Source of the DNA: Epicoccum nigrum
Lineage: Eukaryota; Ascomycota; Dothideomycetes; Pleosporales; Didymellaceae
Assembly (NCBI GenBank): GCA_002116315.1
Contig: KZ107851.1
Span: 868,001-932,000 of the forward strand
DNA length: 64,000 bases
Reading direction: 5' to 3'
Shown here: piece after piece, positions 42,067-51,855 of the stretch
Layout: every line of letters starts with the position of its first letter
Numbering within the stretch: the first letter of the stretch is position 1
The notes under the pieces: model-generated
The model's database searches: none
Seen by the model: only the letters and a program-made list of their open reading frames with translations
What the model was told of the DNA's origin: nothing
Translations under genes and position numbers: made by a program

Positions 42067-42714
42067 ATGGCCCGCCGACGTCGCCCCCCACGGCCCGGTG
42101 CGCTCGCTGACCTCTCCCCCACGCGCATCGCGACGCAGATTGTCCTCCTCCAGCTCGCCTACTACGCATGCGCTGGCGTGCTCATCGTCTTCACGGCCTT
42201 GGTTGCCGGCAAGGACGTTAGTCTGGATTTGCTGCTTAGCTGGGAGACTCTGCGCGGCGACACCACTGTGGGCTGGACCCTGGGGCTCATCTGGATACTG
42301 AACAGTCTGACTAGGTAGGCTATACCTGCACCTGCTGTCAACGCAGGCACTCTGCTGACAGATTCCAGTGCCATCTTCATTCTCCTCCTGGTAGCGCGCT
42401 CGAAGCTCGTGCTTGATTTCGCCCTCACCGTCCATTTCATCCACCTGATCGTCACCTCCTTTTACACGCATGCGATACCCTCACATCTCTTCTGGTGGGC
42501 ACTGCAGACAGTCAGCGCCACCATCATGACTTCTCTTGGAGTGTGGGCATGCCAGTGGCGTGAGCTGCGGCCCATAAACTTTGGTCCCAAGAGCTCGAAA
42601 CCAGCCGCTGAAGATGGAGTTGGCGAGACAAGAGGAACGGGGAGAGGTAGGGGAAGAGACGGTGCTGGGGAGTACGAGTTGGCGAACATGAATCATGGCG
42701 ACAACAACGTCTGA
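42067..42714 (+). CDS. SYS1: Golgi membrane protein SYS1
   Basis: Two exons, 42067-42314 and 42369-42714, encode 197 residues. Four hydrophobic segments are visible: ATQIVLLQLAYYACAGVLIVFTALV, TVGWTLGLIWILNSLTSAIFILLLV, LDFALTVHFIHLIVTSFY and WWALQTVSATIMTSLGVWACQWREL. The VARSKLVLDFALTVHFIHL block and the terminal C-x2-REL segment are hallmarks of the SYS1 family. SYS1 recruits the Arl3 GTPase to the trans-Golgi network for vesicle docking. A Gly/Arg-rich hydrophilic tail follows the last helix. Transcribed divergently from COA6 with about 325 bases between start codons. Confidence 0.88.
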
Positions 42715-43968
42715 TAGAGGCATTTGCTTGCCTGCATTGCCTGGAGTTACTCGGTTGTGGTTACGCCCTCTTGTTTTCCTGTCATAAGAATATACCCTTT
42801 TTGTACCGACCAAAACACGAAGCTTCTGATAGCGACACGTCTTGTTTTCCTGTGCTCGACTTCCACCAGCACTCAATGCTTTCGACTGACCTGCCTGCCA
42901 GAAGCCACCTCGATTCGGGTTGATCCAACACGACCACGCCATCTTCCTCACCAAAGCTTGGCCAAACATCGAGCCTCGCACCTGAGGCTATCGCTGCGCT
43001 GACCTCTTCCACACTGAACTTTGGCTGTATGCTACACCTTACTCGCGACAGAGCTTCCAAGGATCCCGACGTGGCTGTATTCATATCGAGCACCGCTACT
43101 ATCTTCATCGAATGGACCGATTTGCATGAGCCGCTTACAGGATCACTGTGCAGTAAAGACCCTAGCACTGGCATCAGAATGAGTCCGCTGATACTTCCGG
43201 AACAAGCACACCACGTAGCGGCTGGCGCAGTGGGATCTGTATTGTCGTCTCACAATTCTCGCCGTGTCTTTTGTATGCAACCAACGCACCCATATGCCTG
43301 GGAATGGCATGTTCTTGTTGTGCTACCCAAATAGGGACTTGGGTTTGAAGAGGAGGTACAAATGCTAATGCGCCGTGAACTAAGCACAGCGCATACAACA
43401 GAATTCGCGGTAGCATTGCGGATAATAATGAGGAGCACCGAATTGAGGGGGAGGTCTTCAGATGTTGTACAATACAGCTAAGGGGCCACTTCCTAATGCC
43501 GTGTGCCCCGACTGTTATCCGGCACCCAGGAGTGTAATTGCGATCTCCAGCACCTCACTTCCGATCCATCGTAGCAAATTGTGAAGGTGAGATACTACCG
43601 CAAGTACGTTTGGCTGAAGCGTGACCTTGACAAAGTTGGCTAGAGGACAGGCGCGTGCACGGCGCTCGGTTTCATTCCAGAAACCTGGGTATAGCTAGAT
43701 TTCACAACCACATTTCTGGGTTCAATTTTTAGTCATTGGGAATCCCTTATGTATGCAGAACAATGCAAAAATTTCATCGCACATCGAATCAATGATTGGC
43801 CTTCCAATGTGAAATGCGCTTTCGTTTGCCGTTTTTCAGGGTCTTGCTAGCGTGAGCCGGTGCGCATCCTGGTCGTGCCCTTCAATACCATCCACACTTA
43901 TTTCCGTTACCATGATCGACCGCTGATACGAATCTTCGACTGGTTGACGCGCGAGCAACTGGTTCACG
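42715..43968. other. intergenic, upstream of TFC4
   Basis: About 1.25 kb with no supported gene; short frames on both strands are not coding-like. It presumably includes the TFC4 promoter. Confidence 0.5.
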
Positions 43969-46900
43969 ATGGCGGGAGGCTATCTAAACTCATTGTGGGA
44001 GGACTCGGAGCTGTCACCAGACACACCGCAATACCTGCCGCTAGCGGGTGCCTTCCCAAACGAAGGCTTGAACTCATCAGACCCTCGATTGCACCTGAAT
44101 CAACATTTTCCGGTGCAATTACCTGATTCACAGCAATATCACCACCCGGAGCAACTTTTCGAGCATCCCACTCCTCTTATTCCGCTCAGCGCGGTAGAAG
44201 ACTTGCATACACATGAACCATACACCAGCTCGACTTTTCAAGACCCGTTCAACAGAGCGTTCATCAGCAACCAGCCTGTTGTGCACGAGGGATATATTCC
44301 CGCACCTGGCGCTCGAGATGAGGATTTGTACCCAAATCTGCCGGATGCCTACCGAGATTCGCTGTTCCAAGGCTACGATGATAGCTCGGATGAAAGCGAT
44401 TTTGAACGCAGGCTAGCGGAAGCCGAGGAGCTGCGTGAATTAGAAGAAAAGGATGACTACGAAGTGGATGCCAACTATTCCGAAGAAGACGCCGAGCAGG
44501 ATGAAGGCGACCCGAACGAGATGGAAATCGACGAGACCTACGTTGAAGAGCGAGCCAGACCAAAGACGAAGCGTGGCGGCGTTCGGGGTAGTCGTGGAGG
44601 GCGGCGAGGCAGACCCGCAGGAAGAGGCAGAGGTGGCTTCCACGGTCCCAATCGAAAGCAGCTGCGCGGCAAGAAGAACCCCGGACGCCCGAGCGGGAAA
44701 AGAGGACCTCGACCCATCGCTGATCCAGGACCAGAGTTTAGAAGTTTGCAGCGGGCCGCAAATGAGAAATTTATCGCCCGAGAATACCAAGCAGCTCTCG
44801 AATATGGGCAGAAGGCTGTCCAGCTCAATCCTGAGATTTTCGACGCACACAATATTGTGGCTGAGTCTTATGCAGCGATGGGAGAGGAGCTGAAGTCTAT
44901 CGAATCCCTCATTATCGGTGCACCAACAAAGCGCGATCCAGAACTCTGGCATCTGATCATTGAGCGCGTCAAGAAACTAGACACAACAGACCATCCTACT
45001 TACACAGAAGAGGTCAAGACTGCAGTTGTCCTGCAGTGTCTTAAGTCCATCATTGCTCTTGATGTGACCAACTACGAGGCTCGTAGTCTGAAACTTGAGA
45101 TTGAGGCTCGCTTGGGGCATGTCTCGAAATGTGTGAATTTGGGAGCAAAGATGCTGAAGACGCTCAGAGAGCAGAAACAAGACCCCGACACAGAAGTTTT
45201 AAAAATTATGGCTATGATGGGCACGTCGACGCCAAAGCAAACACGGCGACATCTGATGAAGATTATTGATGAGTTTGACCAAGCTATCGAACTCTACACT
45301 GGTCCTAGCAGAAATGCGGAGACAAGTGATCTAGATTGGGAACTAATTAACATATATCTGGACTTACTGGATCGGAGCCGTGACTACGACCGTGCTCTAA
45401 AGCGTCTGAAAGATATATCGAGATGGAAGCAAGGTAGACGGAACGAGACATATTGGGACGAGCAGAAAGACGACCGGGAATTCGATATTGATGACTTCCC
45501 GCGACGCGTGGAGGTCTTTGATTTCAAGCGGAAGGCAAAGTCGGCAAAGTATGGAGAGTCTCTCCCCCTTGAGATTAGGGTCAAGATGGGGCTTTTCAGG
45601 TTGCGCAGGAGCGCTGATGATTACGCTGAAGCTATGCGCCATCTCGAGATGCTTGAACCAGATGATAAGAGTCCAGATGCCCTTATGTGGGACTATCTAG
45701 ATTTGTTTCGAGTCATCGCGGATGCACTCCATTCGACAGGCCATGACACCGAAGCCCTGCGTTTCTACAAACCGCTGCTTGAGAGCAACTCCAGTGAGAT
45801 GAACCTCATGAGTTACCTTGGGCTACATACTGTATACACAAACCTCGGCGAACCAGAGAAAGCTCAACAGATAATACCTATTCTTGTGGGATGGACTGCA
45901 GATACGGTAGACGATCTTGCTGTTCTTGCCAAATTTTTCGAAGTCCAAGGCATGCCGGAAGAGGCCATAGAACGTGCAGACGCATGCTACAGGAACCGCG
46001 GCATCGTCAAGCTGCGCAGGATTGGCTACTCGAGGCTGCGCGAGATTAGAAGTCATTACGAAGACTGGAGGAAGAAGTCTCGGGGCAATCACACAAAGAA
46101 GAAGAACGCGATGAAGAAACAGAGGAAGCTCATGAAAAAGGCCATTGCAGCCTTGGACGATGAAGATGACGATATCGAAGAAGGGGATAAGGAACGACCT
46201 TCCCTCGCACCGCCCAAAGAGCGTCCCGCGAAAGGTCTTTTCCGGACAAGAAGGATTGCTCCCAAGCCTCCCAAATCCCAAACGTTCCTTCCTTTCGATG
46301 CACAGGCCCATGATTCAACTACGAGAAGGCCTCAGCCTGCTGAGCCTAAGGTAATAGAAGGCACAAGTGTGCCCATGAATGCCATCGATCATCGTCTCTT
46401 TCGGAAGAAGCTCCAGAAGCTTGCAGAGGACAACGCCGACGGACTGACAGCAGCTCGAGCGCAGCATCGAGAGATTGTTGCCAGTTTTCAAAAGTTAGAT
46501 GATGTCTATGATGCAGCTGAACAGGGCGATGAAGGTGCTATCAAGACCGTCCTTTCCGTCACTCGTGAGCTGATCGAAGAGTTCTCTACGTTTGATCTTT
46601 TCTACGTCGAGAAGAAAGATGACTTCAGAGGCTACTTCCGTCGTATTGGCGCTGGCGAGATCTGGACGGAATCTGCCTTGATGGTCCTTGCTGTGGTCGC
46701 CAACATAGTCGAAGACGGCGAGGTGGCACCAGAGCTGCGGGAGAAGCCTGACTGTCCACCTCAAGACTTCTGGGGCATACACTTTGACCGCTGGTGTGAC
46801 GCATTTGGGCGTTATGCCCTTTTACTTGCGCGTGCCGGAGACGATACAGCAACGTTCAGTGCGCTCGATATTGGGCTTGCGTCTAACGTTTTCTCTCGCT

Positions 46901-47751
46901 CGCTTCCCTACCATCGCTCGCTTGAGATCACGCGGCTCGCCTGTTCGCTGACACTGGATGACTCCACACAAGCCTCTAACGCTATTCGTTGGTTCCTGCG
47001 CGAATATCCCTTCGGCTCTGATCTTTTCCGCCTCTACTCATGCGTCAACAGACTGGTCTCCTTCCCTGATGGTTATGCGACCGGTCCCGCGCACAAGGTC
47101 CTAATGCGCTACATCAAGACGATGGATTATGCACTTCTCACTCCTTCCGAGCGAACATGGTTCAATTTCCGTTCCAACGAAAGCATCGGATGGGGCCAGA
47201 ATGGTGTCAATGCATCGACACTATCCGCAGTGAAAGATCACGATCCGGCCCTCTTTGCACTCTATGGACATGTCCTCATTGCAGGCGGATCCTATATGGC
47301 AGCGCTGAACTACTATTTCCGTGCCTTCACACTCACCCCGCAAGATCCTATCCTGAACCTGAGTATCGGAACCGCATATATTCAACACGCTATGAAGAGG
47401 CTTAGCGAAAACCGCCAGTTCCAGATTCAACAAGGTCTGTCATTTGTGTACAGGTACTACGAGCTGAGGACGAAGACAGGCAAAGCCAGCTTGTGTCAGG
47501 AGGCAGAGTTCAACGTCGGCCGAATATGGCATGGGCTGGGACTTGTCACCCATGCGCTACCCTCGTATGAGCGGTGCATCGCGCTGAGCGAACGGGTTCG
47601 ACAGGAAACAGAGGAGGAGATGCGAGATGGTGATGTGGGATGTGAGGATTTTTCTACTGAGGCGGCATTCGCCATGCAGAGCATCTATGCTATCAGCGGT
47701 AACTCTGTGGCTGCGAGGAACGTCACGAAGGATGTTTTGGTCATTGAGTAG
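43969..47751 (+). CDS. transcription factor TFIIIC subunit (TFC4/Sfc4, tau131 type)
   Basis: A single exon of 1,260 residues starting MAGGYLNSLWED. The first 240 residues are acidic and then Gly/Arg-rich (RGGVRGSRGGRRGRPAGRGRGG). Tetratricopeptide repeats begin at about 260 (REYQAALEYGQKAVQLNPEIFDAHNIVAESYAAMG) and continue in two blocks, about 260-420 and 500-710. A basic, charged linker (KKKNAMKKQRKLMKK, about 705-800) separates them from a C-terminal helical/TPR part. TFIIIC binds the B box of tRNA genes and tau131 bridges to TFIIIB for RNA polymerase III start-site choice. Length and order match the family. Its 3' end converges with the RGS receptor gene, 110 bases apart. Confidence 0.9.
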   Translation: MAGGYLNSLWEDSELSPDTPQYLPLAGAFPNEGLNSSDPRLHLNQHFPVQLPDSQQYHHPEQLFEHPTPLIPLSAVEDLHTHEPYTSSTFQDPFNRAFISNQPVVHEGYIPAPGARDEDLYPNLPDAYRDSLFQGYDDSSDESDFERRLAEAEELRELEEKDDYEVDANYSEEDAEQDEGDPNEMEIDETYVEERARPKTKRGGVRGSRGGRRGRPAGRGRGGFHGPNRKQLRGKKNPGRPSGKRGPRPIADPGPEFRSLQRAANEKFIAREYQAALEYGQKAVQLNPEIFDAHNIVAESYAAMGEELKSIESLIIGAPTKRDPELWHLIIERVKKLDTTDHPTYTEEVKTAVVLQCLKSIIALDVTNYEARSLKLEIEARLGHVSKCVNLGAKMLKTLREQKQDPDTEVLKIMAMMGTSTPKQTRRHLMKIIDEFDQAIELYTGPSRNAETSDLDWELINIYLDLLDRSRDYDRALKRLKDISRWKQGRRNETYWDEQKDDREFDIDDFPRRVEVFDFKRKAKSAKYGESLPLEIRVKMGLFRLRRSADDYAEAMRHLEMLEPDDKSPDALMWDYLDLFRVIADALHSTGHDTEALRFYKPLLESNSSEMNLMSYLGLHTVYTNLGEPEKAQQIIPILVGWTADTVDDLAVLAKFFEVQGMPEEAIERADACYRNRGIVKLRRIGYSRLREIRSHYEDWRKKSRGNHTKKKNAMKKQRKLMKKAIAALDDEDDDIEEGDKERPSLAPPKERPAKGLFRTRRIAPKPPKSQTFLPFDAQAHDSTTRRPQPAEPKVIEGTSVPMNAIDHRLFRKKLQKLAEDNADGLTAARAQHREIVASFQKLDDVYDAAEQGDEGAIKTVLSVTRELIEEFSTFDLFYVEKKDDFRGYFRRIGAGEIWTESALMVLAVVANIVEDGEVAPELREKPDCPPQDFWGIHFDRWCDAFGRYALLLARAGDDTATFSALDIGLASNVFSRSLPYHRSLEITRLACSLTLDDSTQASNAIRWFLREYPFGSDLFRLYSCVNRLVSFPDGYATGPAHKVLMRYIKTMDYALLTPSERTWFNFRSNESIGWGQNGVNASTLSAVKDHDPALFALYGHVLIAGGSYMAALNYYFRAFTLTPQDPILNLSIGTAYIQHAMKRLSENRQFQIQQGLSFVYRYYELRTKTGKASLCQEAEFNVGRIWHGLGLVTHALPSYERCIALSERVRQETEEEMRDGDVGCEDFSTEAAFAMQSIYAISGNSVAARNVTKDVLVIE

Positions 47752-47861
47752 GGTGCTGTTCAAGCCGATCTGCTGGTTATTCAGAGTAACTTTTGTAGCG
47801 ATCGTTAATTATGTTTTATATTCTATTTTGCGTGTGTACCGAAGATCCACGAGTAAAAGCT

Positions 47862-49910
47862 TCACCCCTTTAGACCAACAACAAACTTTTCAATCATCCT
47901 CCCTCCTACACTCTTCTTGCTCTCCTCACTCTCTTGACTCCCTGCGCTCCGCTCCGAATCCAGACTGCTTCTACCGCGCATCTCGCGCACAAACCGCGGC
48001 CACGTGTTGGTCAGAACCAGCTCCTCGATATGTGCTCTCGCAGCCTCGAACACATCTTGGCCAAACGCCGCCGGGACCTCGCCTTCAAATCGCGGTCCCT
48101 CGGCCCGTTTCCCACCAAGAGCAAGAGCAGTACCATCCCCACTCCACCTTGGCGGCTCGTAAAATGGCAGCGCAGCTTCGAATCCATCACCCTCGGCTCC
48201 ACCGCCTATATCGCGGGCAACATCTTTGAAGACGGCGTCCAGCGCCTTGAGCTGCGCGCAGGAAAGATTAAGCGGGAAGTCTGCGTCGCGGGGGGAGACG
48301 AAATCTCTGTACAGCGCGAGCGCAGCGTTGAAGGCCTGGATTCTCGATGACGAGGGGTATGCATCTTTCCACTGCGCTGCGCGGGTGAGGAATGCAATAT
48401 TTTCACCTGAGAAGTCACGACGCGCGGAGAAGGCTTGTAGCGGTGCAGGATTCTCGCGTAGCACGCGTATAAGCGCGCTCCGGGTCAGGAGACGGTCGCC
48501 TGACTGCGGGTACTCGGTGCTGATGCTGCGGTCGATAAGCTCCAGGGCAGATTCTTTGGATGTTGAGTCTTTGGTGTGTGGGCGCACGGAGACTGTTGTC
48601 ACGAGTGAGGAGATGGACCAGGAGGGTGACTTCTGTTGGGCAAGCTTTTGCAGGCGCCAGTGCTTGAATACTTGGTGGACTGGGATGAAAATGGTGAAGA
48701 ACTCGATGAACATGGTGTTCAGGTGGAGCCTGGATAGTGTCAGTATGGTGATGTATTGCTATGCGGGCTCTTCCACGACAAAAATAATGGCAGATAAGAA
48801 CTAGCTCCACAACCTGTTGCTCCTTACCACAGCTCAAAATCAAACCTCAAGGACTACAGTGAGAATAAGTAAGGGTTTCTTACTTGTCTATGCCTTTTGT
48901 AGTTCTTATAGGTGTTAGAGTTGCAGAGCATAGGTATATAAAGTTCTTCGTCTTATCTGCCAGTATTTCGGTCGTGGAAGAGGCAGGATCTACATACCAT
49001 TGGCTTGGAGGGAAGTAAGAGTTGATTCCGCTTGTGTAGAAGATAGGGCAGTAAGAAGCAATGAGAAACATGGGTGTTGCGTGGAGCCTAAACCACGGCG
49101 TGCGTCAGTATGCTTACTTCTCGTCTCATCTGGTGCAGCGGAAACTCACCCACTCAGGCATGCACCGATGGTCTGCGTGCGCCAGCCAAGGGTATCACGG
49201 ATACTCCAGGCCCTCCATATCAAAAAAGGTGCTACCATCCACGTCCAGACGAACTGCCACACGACGGTCGGCCACCACTCCCATCCTCGTCCGAGATCGA
49301 TGAGCTGCTCCGGCAGCGACTCGCCAGTAATCTCAGTGCCTGCGAGCCCAAAGCTGGGATGGTATTTAGAGCACAAAATGAAGGATGCGGCCGTTGTAAG
49401 ACATTGGAAGACCATACCCACCCCGATGAGGATAAAAACCTTGTTGCTGTGTTTTGTGCTACGCCATTTTCCCATCCAGGTCGCTCCTGACCCTTTCCTT
49501 CTCTCGCCAGCCCTCATGATACCACCAGCACTATTATCTTCAAATTGCTTCTGAAGCTCCGCCACGTGGAGGAACCTAAGATTGGCGGCGTGAAACAGTG
49601 CAATACCGAGCGGAAACCACGTGCCCATGATAAAGTACTGGACGTCGTAGGCGATGACAACTGGCATGGTACGCCCAATCGGGTACACTATCTGCGCCAT
49701 GCACCAGTACAGATGCAGTAGTACCAAGCCGCTGAAGGCCAAGGGCAAGCTGCGGACGCGCAGGGCGGGAATGTGCCGATTCCAGAGGCAGAAGGCCATG
49801 CCCGAGGCAACAAGGGTGGTCCATACGGCTGCGAAGGTGACGAAGAATATCCCTACGCGATCCCAGAGGGGTGGTTGTGCTGGCATGTTGTAGATCGTAA
49901 GATTATCCAT
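47862..49910 (-). CDS. seven-transmembrane receptor with C-terminal RGS domain (fungal class VI GPCR type)
   Basis: Three exons, 49910-49150, 49087-48998 and 48729-47862, give 572 residues in frame. Hydrophobic helices occur from residue 20 onward: VGIFFVTFAAVWTTLVASGMAF, LAFSGLVLLHLYWCM, FIMGTWFPLGIALF, VFILIGVGMVFQCLTTAASFIL and WPTVVWQFVWTWMVAPFLIW. More lie in exon 2 (PMFLIASYCPIFYTSGI) and at the start of exon 3 (MFIEFFTIFIPVHQVFKHW), seven in all. The cytoplasmic tail is an RGS domain (about 340-510), with LTRSALIRVL, RDFSGENIAFLTRAAQWK and LYRDFVSP. Such proteins may sense an external ligand and accelerate GTP hydrolysis on G-alpha. Intron 2 is 268 nt because it contains a MITE-like element. 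Confidence 0.85.
48768..48982. repeat. MITE-like element, family A, copy 2, inside an intron of the RGS receptor gene
   Basis: The ends are CTCTTCCACGAC and its inverted copy GTCGTGGAAGAG. The inverted similarity extends inward for about 30 bases to GGCAGATAAG and CTTATCTGCC. Flanking 5-mers GCGGG and GCAGG look like a target duplication with one mismatch. The interior contains the AAGTAAGAAAC...TTACTT core shared with the other copies. Confidence 0.85.
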
Positions 49911-50239
49911 GGTGGAGACTGGGCAGGAGTGACGTGGAGGAACCGTATGAAGGAAAGGATTTCAGGAGAGTTGAAAGCATGGGCTAAGGAACGAAATGAA
50001 GGTATAATCCAGGATATGAAAAGGCGATGGGATTTGCAGCTCTTCTGTGAATCCATCGTAGAGGTAGAGGTGGGCCAAGGGGAACTTCTGTTTAGGGATC
50101 GTCACGCCGAGCATCTGAGCCTTGATTCCAACACCGATGACCTGCCAGTAAAGTTCCATCGCTGATTTTTGCAGCCGATGATTATTCGTAGATCCGCAGG
50201 TGCCTGTTGATCCACGCACGGTTCCTAGCCTATCTTAGC

Positions 50240-50453
50240 CAGCACCTTGCTATGGCCGACTGGACAGGGAGCACTCACTCTAGAAGGATTCAATTAAGAA
50301 AAAGTAAACAGGAATCGCAGCCAATAAACAGTGTAGCCATCTTGAAGATACTCTTACTTACCTACATAGCACCCGCCAATTAGACTTGACGTGCTCCTAG
50401 CTTTCGCTATTCTTGTAGAGCGTTCGGTGCCAAGTCGGCCATGCAAGGTGCTG
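50240..50453 (+). repeat. MITE-like element, family B, copy 1
   Basis: Best-preserved copy. The left end CAGCACCTTGCTATGGCCGA is the inverted counterpart of the right end, whose complement begins CAGCACCTTGCATGGCCGAC. The similarity covers about 36 bases. The 214-bp element is AT-rich inside and has no open frame. Confidence 0.85.
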
Positions 50454-51197
50454 TAAGTCCTACTTCCTAGCATGAGAGTTTCACTGCGCTCTCTGCCACG
50501 TCCCCGGGCGGGCGCGTCCCGCTGTATGTCTGTATGTCTGACAGGCCAGTGTGCCACGGCTACACCTCCTTATCCAAGCTTTCGTCGAGTTGGGGTCCGG
50601 GCTGAGATCGCGCGTGGAGTAACAAAGCAGATCAGTGGGCCTCTGAGATAGCCGCAAACCGGAGCCCTCGCCGGCGGCTGCGTGTGGCGCTTGGCGAACA
50701 CCAACACTAACACCAACATATATGCATCTTTGTATCGACACAAAGACAGGCTAGGCCAGCATGCTCGCAAGCCTCATTGTCGTGAAGTCGTTTTCAGTCG
50801 TGGTGCCTGAATGCGGCATTCGTGTGTAGTAGCCTCACCCCTGCGGTACTGCTCGCCGACATAGTATTCTGTCCATCAGAGCCGGTGGGTGGGTAGACCG
50901 CATCGATCTTCCGTCCCACCTTCCAATTTGCACATCGATATACTTTAGCTAATGCGAGGCAGATCGCAGATCAGTGAAGTACGAACGCAAGCACGAACGC
51001 AGTGATTGAGTTTTCGGCAATCTCCAGCACGGGCTCAAGCATTAGACATTGCATCTCATACCGCTGTCGTGAGGCGCTGGGGACAGAGGGCAACTTTCTG
51101 CCACCTAGAGGAATATAAGGGCGATTACCGGTAATAAGTGTGACTTTGCATTAAAGTGATCTGTTGCATTCTGGAGCTGATCGGTGAGCTGAGACTA

Positions 51198-51400
51198 CCG
51201 CACCTCACCAGCTCCGAGCGGACATTCCACTTTTGAGGGATTCAATTCAGAAAAGGTAGCAAGACAAAGCAGCTAATAACAATTGTAGCTATTACAGACC
51301 TAATTTTAATTGTCTAATACCTGCTGATTAGATCTAAAATCATCCTGCTACTCCATTCTCGCAGTGCGGTCGGCGTTCGGTCGGCCGCGGCAAGGTGCTG
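51198..51400 (+). repeat. MITE-like element, family B, copy 2
   Basis: It aligns end to end with copy 1. The left end GCACCTCACC...CCGAGCGGACA corresponds to GCACCTTGCT...CCGACTGGACA. Both share GGATTCAATT, and the right end CGGCAAGGTGCTG is followed by TAA as in copy 1. The left end is more decayed. Confidence 0.75.
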
Positions 51401-51664
51401 TAATGACAGAAGCACGCGCAATGCAGTGATCGACGTCTTGACTCGGCATTGCTTTAGCACAACCTCCTTGGAAAGATTCGTAGCTTGATCGAGTGTCGTG
51501 ATGTCCTCGTGGGAGGCACGGCAGGTACACTCTTGCTGTCTAGCCTCCTGCTATGCAGAAGCATGAAAAGGGGTACAATGAGAAGTCGCAAGGGGTATGT
51601 CGTTACAGACTGCAGTGGTCTATTGCCCACTGGCGATCGTGCGAGACGAGCCACTAACGACAGA

Positions 51665-51840
51665 CTCTTGCACATCGAACATGCCCGCAGTTAGGACTCC
51701 AGTGTAGAGCCTGAGATACCTACGCTCTGTAAATTTAAGAGCTTTAAGAACTATAACATGGCTAGGCGAGTAAGAAACTCTTACTTGTTCTTTGATGTAG
51801 GCTTCACAATATGATTTTAAGTTATAGTTGTAGGGCAATA
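51665..51840. repeat. MITE-like element, family A, copy 3 (right end lost)
   Basis: It begins CTCTTGCACATCG like the other family A ends and shares the interior with copy 4 (GAACTATAAcATGGCTAGGC, AGTAAGA, TTACTTGTTCTT, AAGTTATA). The right inverted repeat is not recognisable next to the SRO7 stop codon, so the element appears truncated or eroded. The right boundary is approximate. Confidence 0.65.
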
Positions 51841-51855
51841 AGCGCCCCGCGCCGC

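Noticed and set aside
51225..51260. GATTCAATT-containing segment as an independent promoter motif
   Set aside because: It is part of the family B element shared with 50290-50300.
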